Part shown: positions 21,396 to 32,186 of the stretch, in pieces | Layout: each line of letters opens with the position of its first letter | Position numbering within the stretch: position 1 is the stretch's first letter | Assembly (NCBI RefSeq): GCF_024139115.2 | Contig: NC_085140.1 | Span: forward strand, 27,931,956-27,995,955 | Direction: 5' to 3' | Source: Armigeres subalbatus | Taxonomy: Eukaryota > Arthropoda > Insecta > Diptera > Culicidae | DNA length: 64,000 nucleotides | The notes under the pieces: model-generated | What the model was told of the DNA's origin: nothing | Database searches by the model: none | What the model saw: the letters and a program-made list of their open reading frames with translations, nothing else | Program-made: the position numbers and the translations under genes

Positions 21396-23547
21396 CATTG
21401 GCGTAACTACAGGGGGGCTAGGGGGGGCTATAGCCCCACCTAGAACTAAATTAGCCCCCCCTAGAATTTTTGTCACTTTGCACGAATATTGTACTTACTA
21501 GCTCTCTGATCATATGTAGGCGTAACTGCCAGGAATGAGTTCTCTTCATTCATATCTCTCTCTTTACGAAACATTGAATTTATTTTAACAAATTAAAATA
21601 AATAAAAACAACTTCAAATAAGGTTATATCTTTCGATTGGAATGCTAAACACGAAAAATAGTACGCTCCCTTGATTCTCCAGCGCCAGATATCATTACTT
21701 TGGGAAATTGGAGTAGGAACAGTGGTTCCATGCCGATGCAATTCTGATTGAATAAATAATAGAAGCAACAGACTACGAAAACAAATACAATTTCTAAAAT
21801 TTGGATTGGATAAAGAAAGTTCTAGTGGCATACTGAACTGTCTGTATGATCTTAATATTGACACAGCATAAAATGTTGGGCAAATTGTTTAAGGAGCACA
21901 GGATGCTTAGCTTATCGGCATATTTCTAAAAAATCTTGATTTAAAATTGGTTTTCTCAGCAAGTATTTAATCTTTAAAAATTTTAAAGTTTTTACAGAGT
22001 TTTGCGAACCTAGCGTGTTCATAGTTCTTAAAGATGCATGGCCTTTCTGAAAAAAATATCTAAAGAATCCTTCCGCAAAAGTGAGAGCCAAATACTACGT
22101 ATCATATGTCTGTATCGATCCAGATATTTTGAAAGCATTTCTTTCTGTAGCTTTGAATGGTAATTTGGGGGATTTTACTGCTATTTCCAGAAAATCAATT
22201 AAAAGATTCCAGAAAGGCAAAATCTTGAGTTTTCAAGAAGAGGTAATAAAAATTTAAATAAGAAATAAATTGAAATTCTTTCGGTTCGATAAAACTCTAC
22301 AGGCGTCTCACTACCCAAAAAGCAATTTAAGTTGAATAAGCTAGTTTTTTAGCTGAACAAGCCAAATTGTGGCGAAATAAGCTCTTTATTAGCCTCCAAT
22401 GCTTGTTGGGTAAGCTCATATGTCTTTCTAAGCGCATAAAGTTTTTCTGGAATCTGACGACAGAAACTTCGTCACTCACTCTCAACCTCCTGTGAAATGA
22501 TGGTTCTGAGATGAACCGACAATGCACCTTTCCAATCACAATCAAGATTTTGAGAGAAAATTTATTTTGTCTACTCTAACATCAACGTCAGATGATTTGG
22601 CATCCACAGAGAAAAAACTTCTGCAGCGTCGCCAAGCGATGATAATTTGCTCTTTTGAGTATGTTCGTATCGGCTCAACCTACTCTAGTGTATCTGAGAA
22701 AAACCGATTTGTTTTCAATAATGTTCCTTTCCAATTACAAACAGAAATAAAATCTGAATTTTGAAATAAAATATCACTTGACTGCTACTGACGCCAACGT
22801 TTCTGCAGCGTTGCTCTCTGACGAGCGTTTGTGATTCTGATACTGATGGAAACTTCCTTCAGTACCGCGGGAATGCAACCGACGCCTTTGTTTGCTATCA
22901 ACCCTTTCTTTTCATAAAATGCTGGTCCTGAAAAGAGCCGATTTTCAATCCACAATGCGTCTTTCGAATCACTCACAGCAATCAAACGTTAATCCGAAAC
23001 TTGCGTTAAAAATTCACTGCTGCTGCTGTCCGACGGCCACTTGATGATTTTCCGCTAATACGCAGTGGCGTTTTCCTAACCTCAATCTACCTGTGCACTG
23101 GACTTGAATTTAAGGAATTTTCGTGCAAAAATGTATAGAATAAAGTAGATTTTGATTAGATTAAACGACTCTGGTAATTTTATTTACCATTTGGGCTGTA
23201 GAAATATCAAAATTTTCATTTTTTGTGTTAGTGCACAGGTAAAAAGTGAGGTTACGCGACGCCACTGCTAATACGCTTAGATTAAAATTTCAGCACCGCC
23301 ACTGATATCCCGAGACCGCAATCGACGCCTAAGAAGAACAGATTTTCTTTTCACAAAGCGCTTTGCAAATCACACTGATAGAAGCGAAAGTCGAGTCGTC
23401 GATTGATTGATACCAAAATCTAGAAAATCGGTACTTTCCGTGAAGGTCTCAAATTTGAATATGCAGAATTACCTATCTATCTTCGCAAAGGACGTAATCC
23501 TACCTCAAAAATTAGCCCCCTAGAATTTTTCGTTAGTTACGCCAATG
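21396..23547. mobile_element. hAT-type element, 2152 bp, 8-bp duplication CTCTTAAT
   Basis: CATTGGCGTAACTACAGGGG starts the element; its right end is GTTAGTTACGCCAATG. Exact CTCTTAAT repeats flank it at 21388-21395 and 23548-23555. Subterminal GCTAGGGG/CCCCCTAG motifs occur at both ends. I see no transposase, only scattered short ORFs (22327-22985). A 205-bp MITE (23063-23267) sits inside. Confidence 0.85.
23063..23267. mobile_element. hAT MITE, 205 bp, 8-bp duplication CTAATACG
   Basis: CAGTGGCGTTTTCCTAACCT at the left and the right end AGGTTACGCGACGCCACTG are inverted; exact CTAATACG repeats lie at 23055-23062 and 23268-23275. It nests in the 21396 element and so is younger. Confidence 0.85.
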
Positions 23548-23917
23548 CTCTTAATTACATACACTTTGCACCTACCTATTGGTACACGCTCCAAGATAAA
23601 TTCCTTTGAAAGCGGCATTGCCTTATCGTCAATGGTATATGCGGCGAAAATGCGGTGATTTATCACATAACTGCTTCTTCTGTTATTATAACTCTATTGG
23701 TCGCAAAACAGTTTTTTGACTTCGTAAAAGTGAAATCAGAACTGCGTACATAATAAAAAACCAATTTAATAAAAATTCCGCGGGAAAAAAATTAAAGTTT
23801 CGTAAAATTAAAGTCTTTTCGAAAAATTTCGAATTAAACGAACCTTGATTTCGTATCGTTTCGAATTCTCGAAAGTAAATCTATATTTCGTTTCGTTTCG
23901 ATCAGAATCAACATAGA

Positions 23918-24465
23918 TAGGGTAAAATGCCCAATAGTGGACCCCCTAGTAGCGGAATTTTGCTCTTCCTGCCATAAGGAGTAGAAATTTTCAACATATT
24001 AATTCTGCTTGATATCGAACAACAAGCTCTGCATCTCCTCTTCTCGATACGTACATAAAACACCCAAATACACGACGTTATCCGTCAAAATTAACATTTT
24101 AAAGTCTAACTGAATTCGCCCTATAGTAGACCCCTAGGGGGTCCATAATATGAAATTGCTTCCCTATAGTCGACACTTCATTTGATTTTCATGTCCCGTT
24201 TCGGGACGTTCTTCTTCCCTATTATGGACCCCCCAAAATATTCCTATAATGGACACTCTCGTGTTTATTTTTTATAGAATTGTAAAAAATCATCTAATTT
24301 TACTTTCTATAGCATTTCCAATGCATGTAATCAAATCATAGGACTGTAAGGTAGGTTCTCCCGATGAAATTTCATAAGAAAATGTAGACATTGTACTGGA
24401 ATAATGCAAAAATGGCTGGAGGGTCCACTATTGGTTAGGGGTCCACTATTGGGCACTTTACCCTA
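23918..24465. mobile_element. TIR repeat, TAGGGTAAAATGCCC termini
   Basis: TAGGGTAAAATGCCCAATAG begins it and CTATTGGGCACTTTACCCTA ends it. Several internal variants of GGTCCACTAT appear in both orientations (24130, 24225, 24420). Length 548 bp; target duplication not resolved. Confidence 0.7.
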
Positions 24466-25060
24466 TTTTAAATTTCGTTTCGTTAGGAAAAAGTGTGTTA
24501 TCGCATACCCTTAGACTGAATCGCTTCGGCACGACCCACGACGATTCGTGATCGGAGCCGTTCGTCAAATTTGGCGATCAGAACTAGGAGAAAGCCGGTG
24601 TGTACGTTTCTTCGGAAGTGCGACGCAGATCGAAGTGAAGTCATCCCCTATGCGCCAACGATCAGGGGCTTTCAATCCCCTCGAGACACGAGAACAGGTC
24701 AGCAGCTCGCTCCAAGGAAGGCAGGCAGGACGTGATAGGCGGGGATCATGGATGCAGTGGACGTGAGTGATAGAACGTAAGAAAGTGAAGAAAGAAGAAG
24801 AAAGAAGACAGCATGCGCAATGTGTAGGAGAGTAGGGAATAAGAAGTAAATGATTGTATGGATGGAGAATAATAGAAAATGATTACACACTATGTTATGT
24901 TTTGTGGCGTTTAATGTTGACTAGCCGGACCGATCAATCCCCCTTTCTTTACGGAGAGGTCGTTCCACAACAAAGTGCCAGCCACGCCAAGCCTCCTCGG
25001 CATGTTCTACCAAGTATCCAACGTATAACACGCGTCAATACCAAAGCTCCATCACTGCTA
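24466..25060. other. Unassigned sequence, possibly an LTR or a 5' UTR of the next non-LTR remnant
   Basis: A GA-rich, moderately GC-rich tract (24640-24840) with GAAGAAAGAAGAAGAAAG is unlike the AT-rich flanks. It ends just before the reverse-transcriptase remnant starting near 25060, so it may be that element's upstream part. No complete ORF is seen. Confidence 0.35.
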
Positions 25061-26045
25061 GAGCATGAAATCGAATAAAGCCCCAGGGGTCGAACGAATA
25101 TAAGCTGAGATGCTCAAAGCTGACCCCATGACATGCGATTAACCACTGCATCGTTTATTTCGTAATATCTGGGACACCGCAACTTTCCCGGTCGACTGGA
25201 TGCAAGGTATCTTAATGAAGGTTCCCAAGAAGCGTGGCCTGACTGTATGCGATAACTAGCGAGGCATTATGTTGCAGTGTACCGTTCTCAAAGTTCTCTA
25301 GCCCGGATTCAGGAGAAGATCGGTGCGACTCTCCAGCGGCAGTAGGCCGGATTCCGTGCCGGAATATCCTGTGTGGACCATATTGTCTCGCTCAGTGTGA
25401 TTCTAGAGCAGGTCAACGAATTCCAAGAGTTCCTTTACTTGGTATCGAATACGAAAAAACTTTCTACAAGGGACTTCCTGAGAAAATCATCGGCTTCATC
25501 GATGCACAGTACGAGGCCTTCTCGTGTAGTGCTGCACAATGAGATCTTGTACACCCTATCCAGGTCGTAGCTGGTGTGAGCCAAGGATGTATTCTATCAC
25601 CGTTACTGTTCCTCATCGTAATCGACAAGATTCTGGTAGGTGCGATTGAGCGTGAACCAAACCCAGGGCTGCTACGGTAGCCTATAACCATGGAGCACCT
25701 AAACGACTTCAAATTGGCTGATGACGTTGCACTCTTCGCTCAACGGCGCTCTGATATGCAGACTTTGCCAAGCGTTCATTTTCGGCAGGTTTAGTCATCG
25801 ACGTCAACAAAAGCAAATCGTTGGATGTAAAGACGGTGACCTCTTTCAGTTTCATAGTAGCCGGGCAACCAGTGGAGAATGTTGAGAGCTTCCAATATCT
25901 TGGTAGCCAAATGGCGTCAGACGGCGGAACCAAGATCGACATAGGCGCACGTACCAAGAAAGCAAGCTGCCTTTGCGAGTTTATGAAATATCTGAAAAAA
26001 CAGACAGATAAGTGAACGTACCAAAATACGAATTTTCAACTCTAA

Positions 26046-26228
26046 TGGCCCGTTTACATATGAGCTAGTTCTAGCGGACAATGCACTATCCGACAATACT
26101 AGCACGAAATTAGCATAATGTAAACGCTTATTAGCGAGGACAATTCCTGTTTACATGATGCTAATATCGTGCTAGTATTGTCGGACAGTGCATTGTCCGC
26201 TAGAACTAGCTCATATGTAAACGGGCCA
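26046..26228. mobile_element. Harbinger-type MITE, 183 bp, TAA duplication
   Basis: TGGCCCGTTTACATATGAGC is mirrored at the right end, with about 60 bp of near-perfect inverted terminal repeat. TAA flanks it at 26043-26045 and 26229-26231. The RT reading frame (RIFNS before, VKSVLLY after) resumes once one TAA is discounted. Confidence 0.85.
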
Positions 26229-26339
26229 TAACGTGAAATCTGTGCTGTTATACGCTAGCAAGACATCGCAGCAGAGGCTCATGGCGGCGAAGCCTCACTA
26301 AAGAAATAAAAGAAATCGACTGAAATCTAACCTGGCAAC

Positions 26340-26933
26340 CAGGGCTTGGAAAATTCGTTCAAAAACGAACGAATGTTTCGTTTTTAGCCCACAGTGAGGT
26401 TTTGATTTCGGTGCACCGGTTGATGTTGCCTCGATGCCGTACTGCTTACTGCACGAACAATGGAAGAGGCAAATACAAAACATTCGTTTTATGCATTGAA
26501 AGAGGGGCGTTTTGAACGTGGCATCTTCACAAGCCAGGTACTGCCGAAGAGGCATCGTTCAGAAGGGAAGCGTGAAATGAGGATGCTTCCTTCGTTCATC
26601 GACAGTGTTTCATATGCGAGTGAGTGTTGTGTAAATACAAAACCTCATTAGCGGGAAAGAGAGAGCTTGCATCATACCCTCTCTTTTATACATTCATTCC
26701 AACAGAAATGCGCAACTCAGTAGAAGTGAGGCAAGAGAGTTAAATATTCTCTGCACAAGCGGGTGCTTGATTTCACTCTCCAACTGTTTCGTACAGCAGT
26801 GCCATATGGAGCGAGGAAGCATTCTTCACTAAGCACTTTGAAACTGTTCTCTCATGAAGCTACCTTCCTCGGGAGTATATCTGGTGCAGAAGCATCGGTC
26901 CTCATCTTCATTGCTTCATTCATCCAAGCCCTG
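26340..26933. mobile_element. hAT MITE, 594 bp, 8-bp duplication CTGGCAAC
   Basis: CAGGGCTTGGA at the left and TCCAAGCCCTG at the right, with CTGGCAAC at 26332-26339 and 26934-26941. It interrupts the non-LTR remnant within a tryptophan-glutamine stretch, and the frame resumes beyond. Confidence 0.85.
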
Positions 26934-27124
26934 CTGGCAACAGGTTAAACCGATAGCTGGACATCGCTCAGGATGGAGATCTTTCAAGTCGGCCCATTGC
27001 ACCACCGGAGCTGTACAGGACCCATAAGTAAGTAAAAGCTTAAAATAATAACTAAATTAATGATTTCGTGTGTGTTACTTCTACGTGAAGTTAAACGATT
27101 TACAATGATATGGAAATGCTAATA

Positions 27125-27383
27125 TCAAGCTCTATCTGGTAAAAGGGCGAATGTCGCAAGAGAGAATTCTCTTCGTCGACTTCCCCTCTTTTAAATAAAA
27201 GTGACAAGCAGCACATTTCTTTGTGGTTTAACACCTCAGAACGATAGAACACAATGCGAACTTGCATTCTGAGGTGATAAAATGAAATGAAATCCCCGGC
27301 TTGTCACTTTTATTAAAAAGAGGGGAAGTCGACGAAGAGAATTCTCTCTTGCGACATTCGCCCTTATTCCAGATAGAGCTTGA
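27125..27383. mobile_element. TA-flanked MITE with about 80-bp inverted termini
   Basis: TCAAGCTCTATCTGG at the left is mirrored by CCAGATAGAGCTTGA at the right, and the arms continue through GTCGACTTCCCCTCTTTT. TA lies at 27123-27124 and 27384-27385. The sister sequence near 28208 lacks the insertion (apart from one extra T), supporting the boundaries. Confidence 0.8.
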
Positions 27384-27489
27384 TATCATCTTCCAAACTT
27401 GGACGTACATGTTCATGATAGAATTAGAGGCGAAAGTATAGAATTGATAATTCCGTTAGGATACGGCAGGCATGAAGAATGTTTTTATA

Positions 27490-27878
27490 GAAGTCGATTT
27501 GAAAGCGAGCGGAGGGCAATATTTGTGATGGCACATATCGCACGACCTTCCTTCTGCCAAGCTCCCGTATGAAGGGGGAGGGAAGAAAATCAGTGTGGAA
27601 GCTGATATATCTCCACTGGCAAAAGGAAGGTGGTTTGATTTGCTCATATGCCATCGCGTGCGGAAGGATTTTCTATCGACGAGTGCTGTCTCCAAATTTC
27701 TAATGACATCAGCATTTAGTCGAATAGGATTTTTATTGCACAGCTCTGTTTTCTCATTGCGTCCGTCTCGTCGCAACCAACTTGGCTGCCTCCGAGAGAA
27801 CAAAGCAGAGAAAGGCACTGCTGCTGTACCGTCGACCAATAACAGCTGAATTGATGGATGCCCCCACCAAGGGCAGTA
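27490..27878. other. Core between the two repeat copies, no gene supported
   Basis: Overlapping ORFs on both strands (27456-27962 minus, 27595-27849 plus) are mutual shadows. The longest minus frame runs through the direct repeat at 27879 and so is not a unique gene. Confidence 0.4.
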
Positions 27879-27940
27879 CACTAAATTAATGATTTTGTGT
27901 GTGTTACTTCTACGTGAAGTTAAACGATTTACAATGATAT

Positions 27941-28193
27941 CACAGACAAACAGACATAACACTTGTCAAATTTCCATCGTTCATTGATTTACTGGACAAT
28001 TCAAATAATCATTAGTTGGCCAATCGATCACTCGTGACGCGCGCATCGGATTTGCTCTAATTTGACGTTTGCTCACTACCGCCATCTGGCTCGTGATTTG
28101 CCCAACTAATTGTAATCAACAGATGTCGTTAGTATTGGAACGACGATGAATTTTATGAGTGAATGTTCAATGTGTTATGTCTGTTTGTCTGTG
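27941..28193. mobile_element. MITE with CACAGACAAACAGAC termini and 7-bp duplication ATGATAT
   Basis: CACAGACAAACAGACATAAC at the left is mirrored by GTTATGTCTGTTTGTCTGTG at the right. ATGATAT occurs at 27934-27940 and 28194-28200. The sister copy at about 27100-27115 has a single, uninterrupted ACAATGATATGGAAATG, so the empty site is seen directly and the duplication is exactly 7 bp. The termini match the 2.8-kb element at 50270-53110. Confidence 0.88.
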
Positions 28194-28398
28194 ATGATAT
28201 GGAAATGCTAATTATCATCTTCCAAACTTAGACGCACATGTTCATGATAGAATTAGAGGCGAAAGTATAGTCTATAAAAACATTCTTCATGCCTGCCGTA
28301 TCCTAACGGAACTATCAATTCTATACTTTCGCCTCTAATTCTATCATGAACATGTGCGTCTAAGTTTGGAAGATGATATTAGCATTTCCATATCATCA

Positions 28399-30040
28399 AC
28401 TTAAAATAATGTTCGTATCAAACTTCATTGCTTCATTACATATATCATCCAAGAATAATAATGAGGTACCTATTTAGATAGAAAACAATCACTATCGATT
28501 GAGCAGCTTAGAACCAATGATGTCATACTTACTAGCTTCATTTCCGTATATCGAATATACTAAAAAATTAAGGCTTTTTCGGATCAAATAACTACACCCG
28601 TTTTGTTAAAAACTATCTAAGCTTCCTATCGGTTTTTATTGCTCAAAATGATAAAACTAAATTAATTTAATAACCCAAACTATTCGTCATCTCTGCAAAT
28701 AAATTCATTTTTAGTCCCACTAGCAAATGTACGCATTGGGTAAAATAGACAAATACAATTCGTTTGTTACTCGCGGTACGATACTTATGGTTCAAATCGA
28801 AAACTCAATATGCATATGCACACTATGAGAAAGACTGGATGATTAAATCATCCAATCTTCCTCATAGTGTGCATATGCATATTAAATTTTATATCATATG
28901 CAGATCAACTTTTTTTAAATTGTAGTTATTGTCCATGGGTGATCAATACCCGGGAAAAAAGCAATTAATTTTGGTTGAACTAATTAAAATCGATTTTATA
29001 ATTCGATTACTTTGAGACTACATATTCATAGTTGTCAAAATTTTGAAATTTTGTTCGTAGGATAAACCAGAAAAAATAGATAGACAAAATATAGTATATG
29101 GGATATATACCTGCTGTTATTAACTATCTCAAAGTCGCTCGTGGGACTCATGAACTTATTTAGACCTTCATCCTTTTCGCAGAACTTTCGTAACATTTTC
29201 TCGGCCATAAAATAACGCACAATGAAATAATATGAAATCCAAATTAAAAATACGCCCTATTATGTACATAAAGTTAGCGTATCAGTGAGCTTTTTCTTAT
29301 TTATAAAGATTAAATATAATCTAGTCGCTAGAAAATATATACGTATGAAATCAATCTATGCAAACTTATTTTTGCATTTTGATGTAGACGAAAAGTCGAC
29401 CGAATGGCACTTAATTTGGATGTCGATTTGTCCATGATTAACACAAGCCGAAAAATTGAATGGTCCGAACGAAGACTTTCGCAGGTCGTTTTCTCGATTC
29501 ATCACGTCAGAGTGTAAATAGTTCTATCTTTGTCTATACTTAGAAGGTTGTTAGTTTTGCTCTGCATTTATTCTGATTAAAGATTTTTGCATTGTTGTAT
29601 TCTATAATATATATTCAGTTAATAATACTGAACATGTTATGACCTTTTTGTTTTTGATGGTGTTTTCACAAGGATCAAAACAAATCATAAAATAAGAAAA
29701 CATAATATTGTAACGTAAATTAAAAATTATTTCATATGTTCACGATGAACGCAAACGACATGACAATTTAGAAATGGTTTATAAAATTAACAGTTCTAAT
29801 CTATTATAGTCTTTAGATTATACACAAAAATATGTACACGATTGAAATATGTACGCATTCACATACACAACTACCACGCAAACCCACTTTCACCTCAAAA
29901 CCCACACACAATATTTTAGCACACCACCCGCTTCTAACCCTCGAAACATGATATTGTTGTTGTCTGATTTGATACCTTCTTACTATGGATGAAGAGCCAC
30001 GATCTCGTCTTAACGTGTAGTACCCATGCGGTAGCAGCCA
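28399..30040. other. AT-rich region holding the sax 3' UTR; otherwise no gene seen
   Basis: The sax stop is at 30041. Minus-strand AATAAA candidates occur at about 29567-29572 and farther left, so the 3' UTR may cover several hundred bases. A 77-bp hairpin lies at 28807-28883 (separate entry). Confidence 0.45.
28807..28883. repeat. 77-bp near-perfect hairpin
   Basis: AATATGCATATGCACACTAT begins the left arm and its exact complement ends the right arm. The stem has 23 perfect pairs, then about 15 more with two mismatches, closing on a 4-base AT loop. It could be a tiny MITE or a precursor-miRNA-like transcript; the sequence alone does not decide. Confidence 0.6.
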
Positions 30041-32186
30041 TCAAACACAGATCTCGCCATCGTAGTTGAGCTTCACCGTTTCGTCCGAAATGGCAAGCTT
30101 CAGCAGGGTCTTCTTTATCCGCAGCGCCGGCAAACGCACATTCGAATTTGCATGCCAACATTCGCGCATCAGTTTCGACATGCCGGATAGGAGCTGAAAT
30201 GTTCAAAAGGTTTCGGTTGATGACGTTCATGATCAGTGGGGGGTTTTTTTGAGGCATACCGGATCGGAAACCCATCGATTTGGTATCGATGGACGGTAAT
30301 TATCCCCGCAGACGACTTTTCGCATCTCCTCGAAACTCGGATCGGACGTGACGCAATCGTAGAAGGGAACTTTGTAGTCCTCGGCGATACCATTCGACAG
30401 CGTGCGCCGGCATATCTCCCAGAACATTAAACCGATTGCGTAGATGTCGGCCTTGCGCAGCGCCTCGAAACATTCCATGTTTATGCTGGAAAGAAAGTGA
30501 CGTATTGTTATTTGGCTGTTGGCCATGTCCCGGAACGCACCATTCTCCAAGTGTTTTTCCATAAAAAAAAGCTTTCGTCGCTTTCTGAAGCAATTAAAAT
30601 TTAAACTCCATATCTATTTCGATTTCTCAGTCAGAATGAGAGAAAATAAAGAGAATGCAACAAATTCCCACACTTTTACAAACTTTAATGACTTTACTAA
30701 AGGCACAAAGCTGTTATGATTCAGTTCTACTTACACTACACCACCCTTTTCCACATACCTTTCATCCAACACCTCCGGTGCCATATATCGCTTCGTTCCG
30801 ACCCGTGCCGTGTTGCCCATGTCGATCTTGTTCGTCGTTTGCCTGTGTGTCACGGCCAGTCCAAAGTCGGCTATCACACAAGAACCGTTGATGCGTACCA
30901 GGATGTTCTTGGTTTTCAGGTCACGGTGAGCGATCGCCGGTTTACCCTTCAAGCAAAAAAAAAATCGTATTTAAAATATGTTCATATTCTTGGGTAATGA
31001 CTGCTACTCGGATGATACTCACTTCCGTACCGAAGATCTCGGTATGCAGGTGCACCAAGCCGTTGGCAATCGAAAGGCAAATCGTCGCCATCTGGTGATG
31101 GCTCAAGGCAGTCCGGTTAAGGTGATCGAACAACGACCCCAGCGGATAATAGTGCGTGATGAGCCACAGTTGGGTGCACGAATTTCGCGAGGTCATGTCC
31201 GATCCAATGTAGCCGAGAATGTTCTCGTGCCGCAGCAGCACCGTACTGCAACATAATCACGAGTACAAGGTATAACGAAAATTAGTGTATGACAATTATT
31301 GTAATCAACCCACCTATAGATCTCTGTCTCGCGTTTCCACGAGTCTTCGTCTCGCGAAAAAAATATTTTCACAGCGACACTTTCACCGTGCCAGATACCG
31401 CGCCACACCTCTCCGTATCGACCACGGCCGATACATTCGCAAAGCGACACTTGCCTGGCCAGCGTTCGCTGAATCAACAGTGGTAGACCACTGCCCGATC
31501 CGGAGGTGACCGAATGTTGAAGATATTCCTGTAAATAAGAAAAAAAAAACATATAATGGCTCGAATTGCATACCACCTGAAGGACAATCTCACTCGAAGT
31601 GTGCTGTCACCGGCACTGGTGGCTCGAAGAATCTCATCACTGGCGTAATAGGTCTCCTGATCGTGCTTACTCTTGGTGGCAGTCAGACGCTTGTGTTGTG
31701 AGCGGCGATATATGCGCAATATGAAAGCAAGAATCATAATCACCAGAATTACCGGTATTACGATGGCCCCCGTCAAATTCAGCGCATTGATGGAGGACTC
31801 CACCTTCATCACTTCATCTAAAATTGAGATACAGAAATAGTTACAATAGTGGCTGCACTGGTCAGAGTTAGTTTTCAAGAGCCGTACTTCCATACTCCAC
31901 CGGTGGCAGCGCCGGAAACGACCCATTGTTGCAGTAGTCTCCGGTGCAACACTCGATATTGTACGTCCCGGAGGCGTGTCGCTTCTTCGGCCCACTGCTG
32001 TTCTTCAAATTGGGATTGCAGTAGAGTGGAAGCTGCTCGTGGGTGGTGGTACATCCGCGGGATACGCTTTCGTGGCCGAACTGATCGCGAATCCGCGACT
32101 TCCAGCACTGGATCGCGTTCTGGCAGAGGTGGGCGTGGGCCGTCGTGTCGGCACAGTCGGGAGGTTCACAGCTATAGCATTTGTAT
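30041..32186 (-). CDS. sax: saxophone, type I BMP/TGF-beta receptor serine/threonine kinase (5' exon missing)
   Basis: Seven minus-strand exons join in frame: 32186-31888, 31817-31594, 31528-31314, 31245-31023, 30946-30759, 30485-30260 and 30193-30041, with GT-AG introns. They encode about 508 residues. In order: a cysteine-rich ligand-binding ectodomain ([11 protein letters not shown] ... CCTGDYCN); a membrane segment ([18 protein letters not shown]); a juxtamembrane region; the GS box ([11 protein letters not shown]), phosphorylated by type II receptors in this family; and a full kinase with GRGRYGEV, the VAVKIFF lysine, [14 protein letters not shown] and YMAPEVLDE. It ends DGEICV. The GS box, [16 protein letters not shown] and the C-terminus are those of Saxophone/ALK1-2 rather than Thickveins or Baboon. 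It should bind BMP ligands and phosphorylate Mad. The first visible exon begins one base into a codon's end, so at least one upstream exon with the signal peptide is needed; I could not assign it. Confidence 0.95.

Larger units (their letters stand above)
25060..27030 (+). pseudogene. Decayed non-LTR reverse transcriptase, interrupted by two MITEs
   Basis: In shifting frames the plus strand reads polymerase motifs in order: KVPKKRGLTVCDN and RGIML (fingers), HIVSLSVILEQVNEFQ, a VxPRCIxSPLLFL-like block near 25585, LADDVALFAQRRSDMQ near 25720 (catalytic DD), and VENVESFQYLGSQMASDGG (25870-25920). It then crosses the MITE at 26046-26228 into VKSVLLYASKTS and crosses the hAT MITE at 26340-26933 into VKPIAGHRSGWRSFKSA, ending near 27030 with a TAAGTAAG tail. 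Multiple stops and frameshifts make it dead. It is a different family from the RTE at 37140; its exact clade is not certain. Confidence 0.75.
27052..28400. repeat. Nested repeat cluster: two copies of one sequence, each carrying a different MITE
   Basis: A block starting ACTAAATTAATGATTT(C/T)GTG lies at 27052 and again at 27879; both run into ACGATTTACAATGATAT and then GGAAATGCTAAT, ATCATCTTCCAAACTT and GAATTAGAGGCGAAAGTATAG. Copy 1 is broken by the MITE at 27125-27383, copy 2 by the MITE at 27941-28193. After copy 2 the same sequence returns inverted (28274-28398), making a long hairpin. The whole is probably one larger foldback element or a duplicated repeat. Confidence 0.7.
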
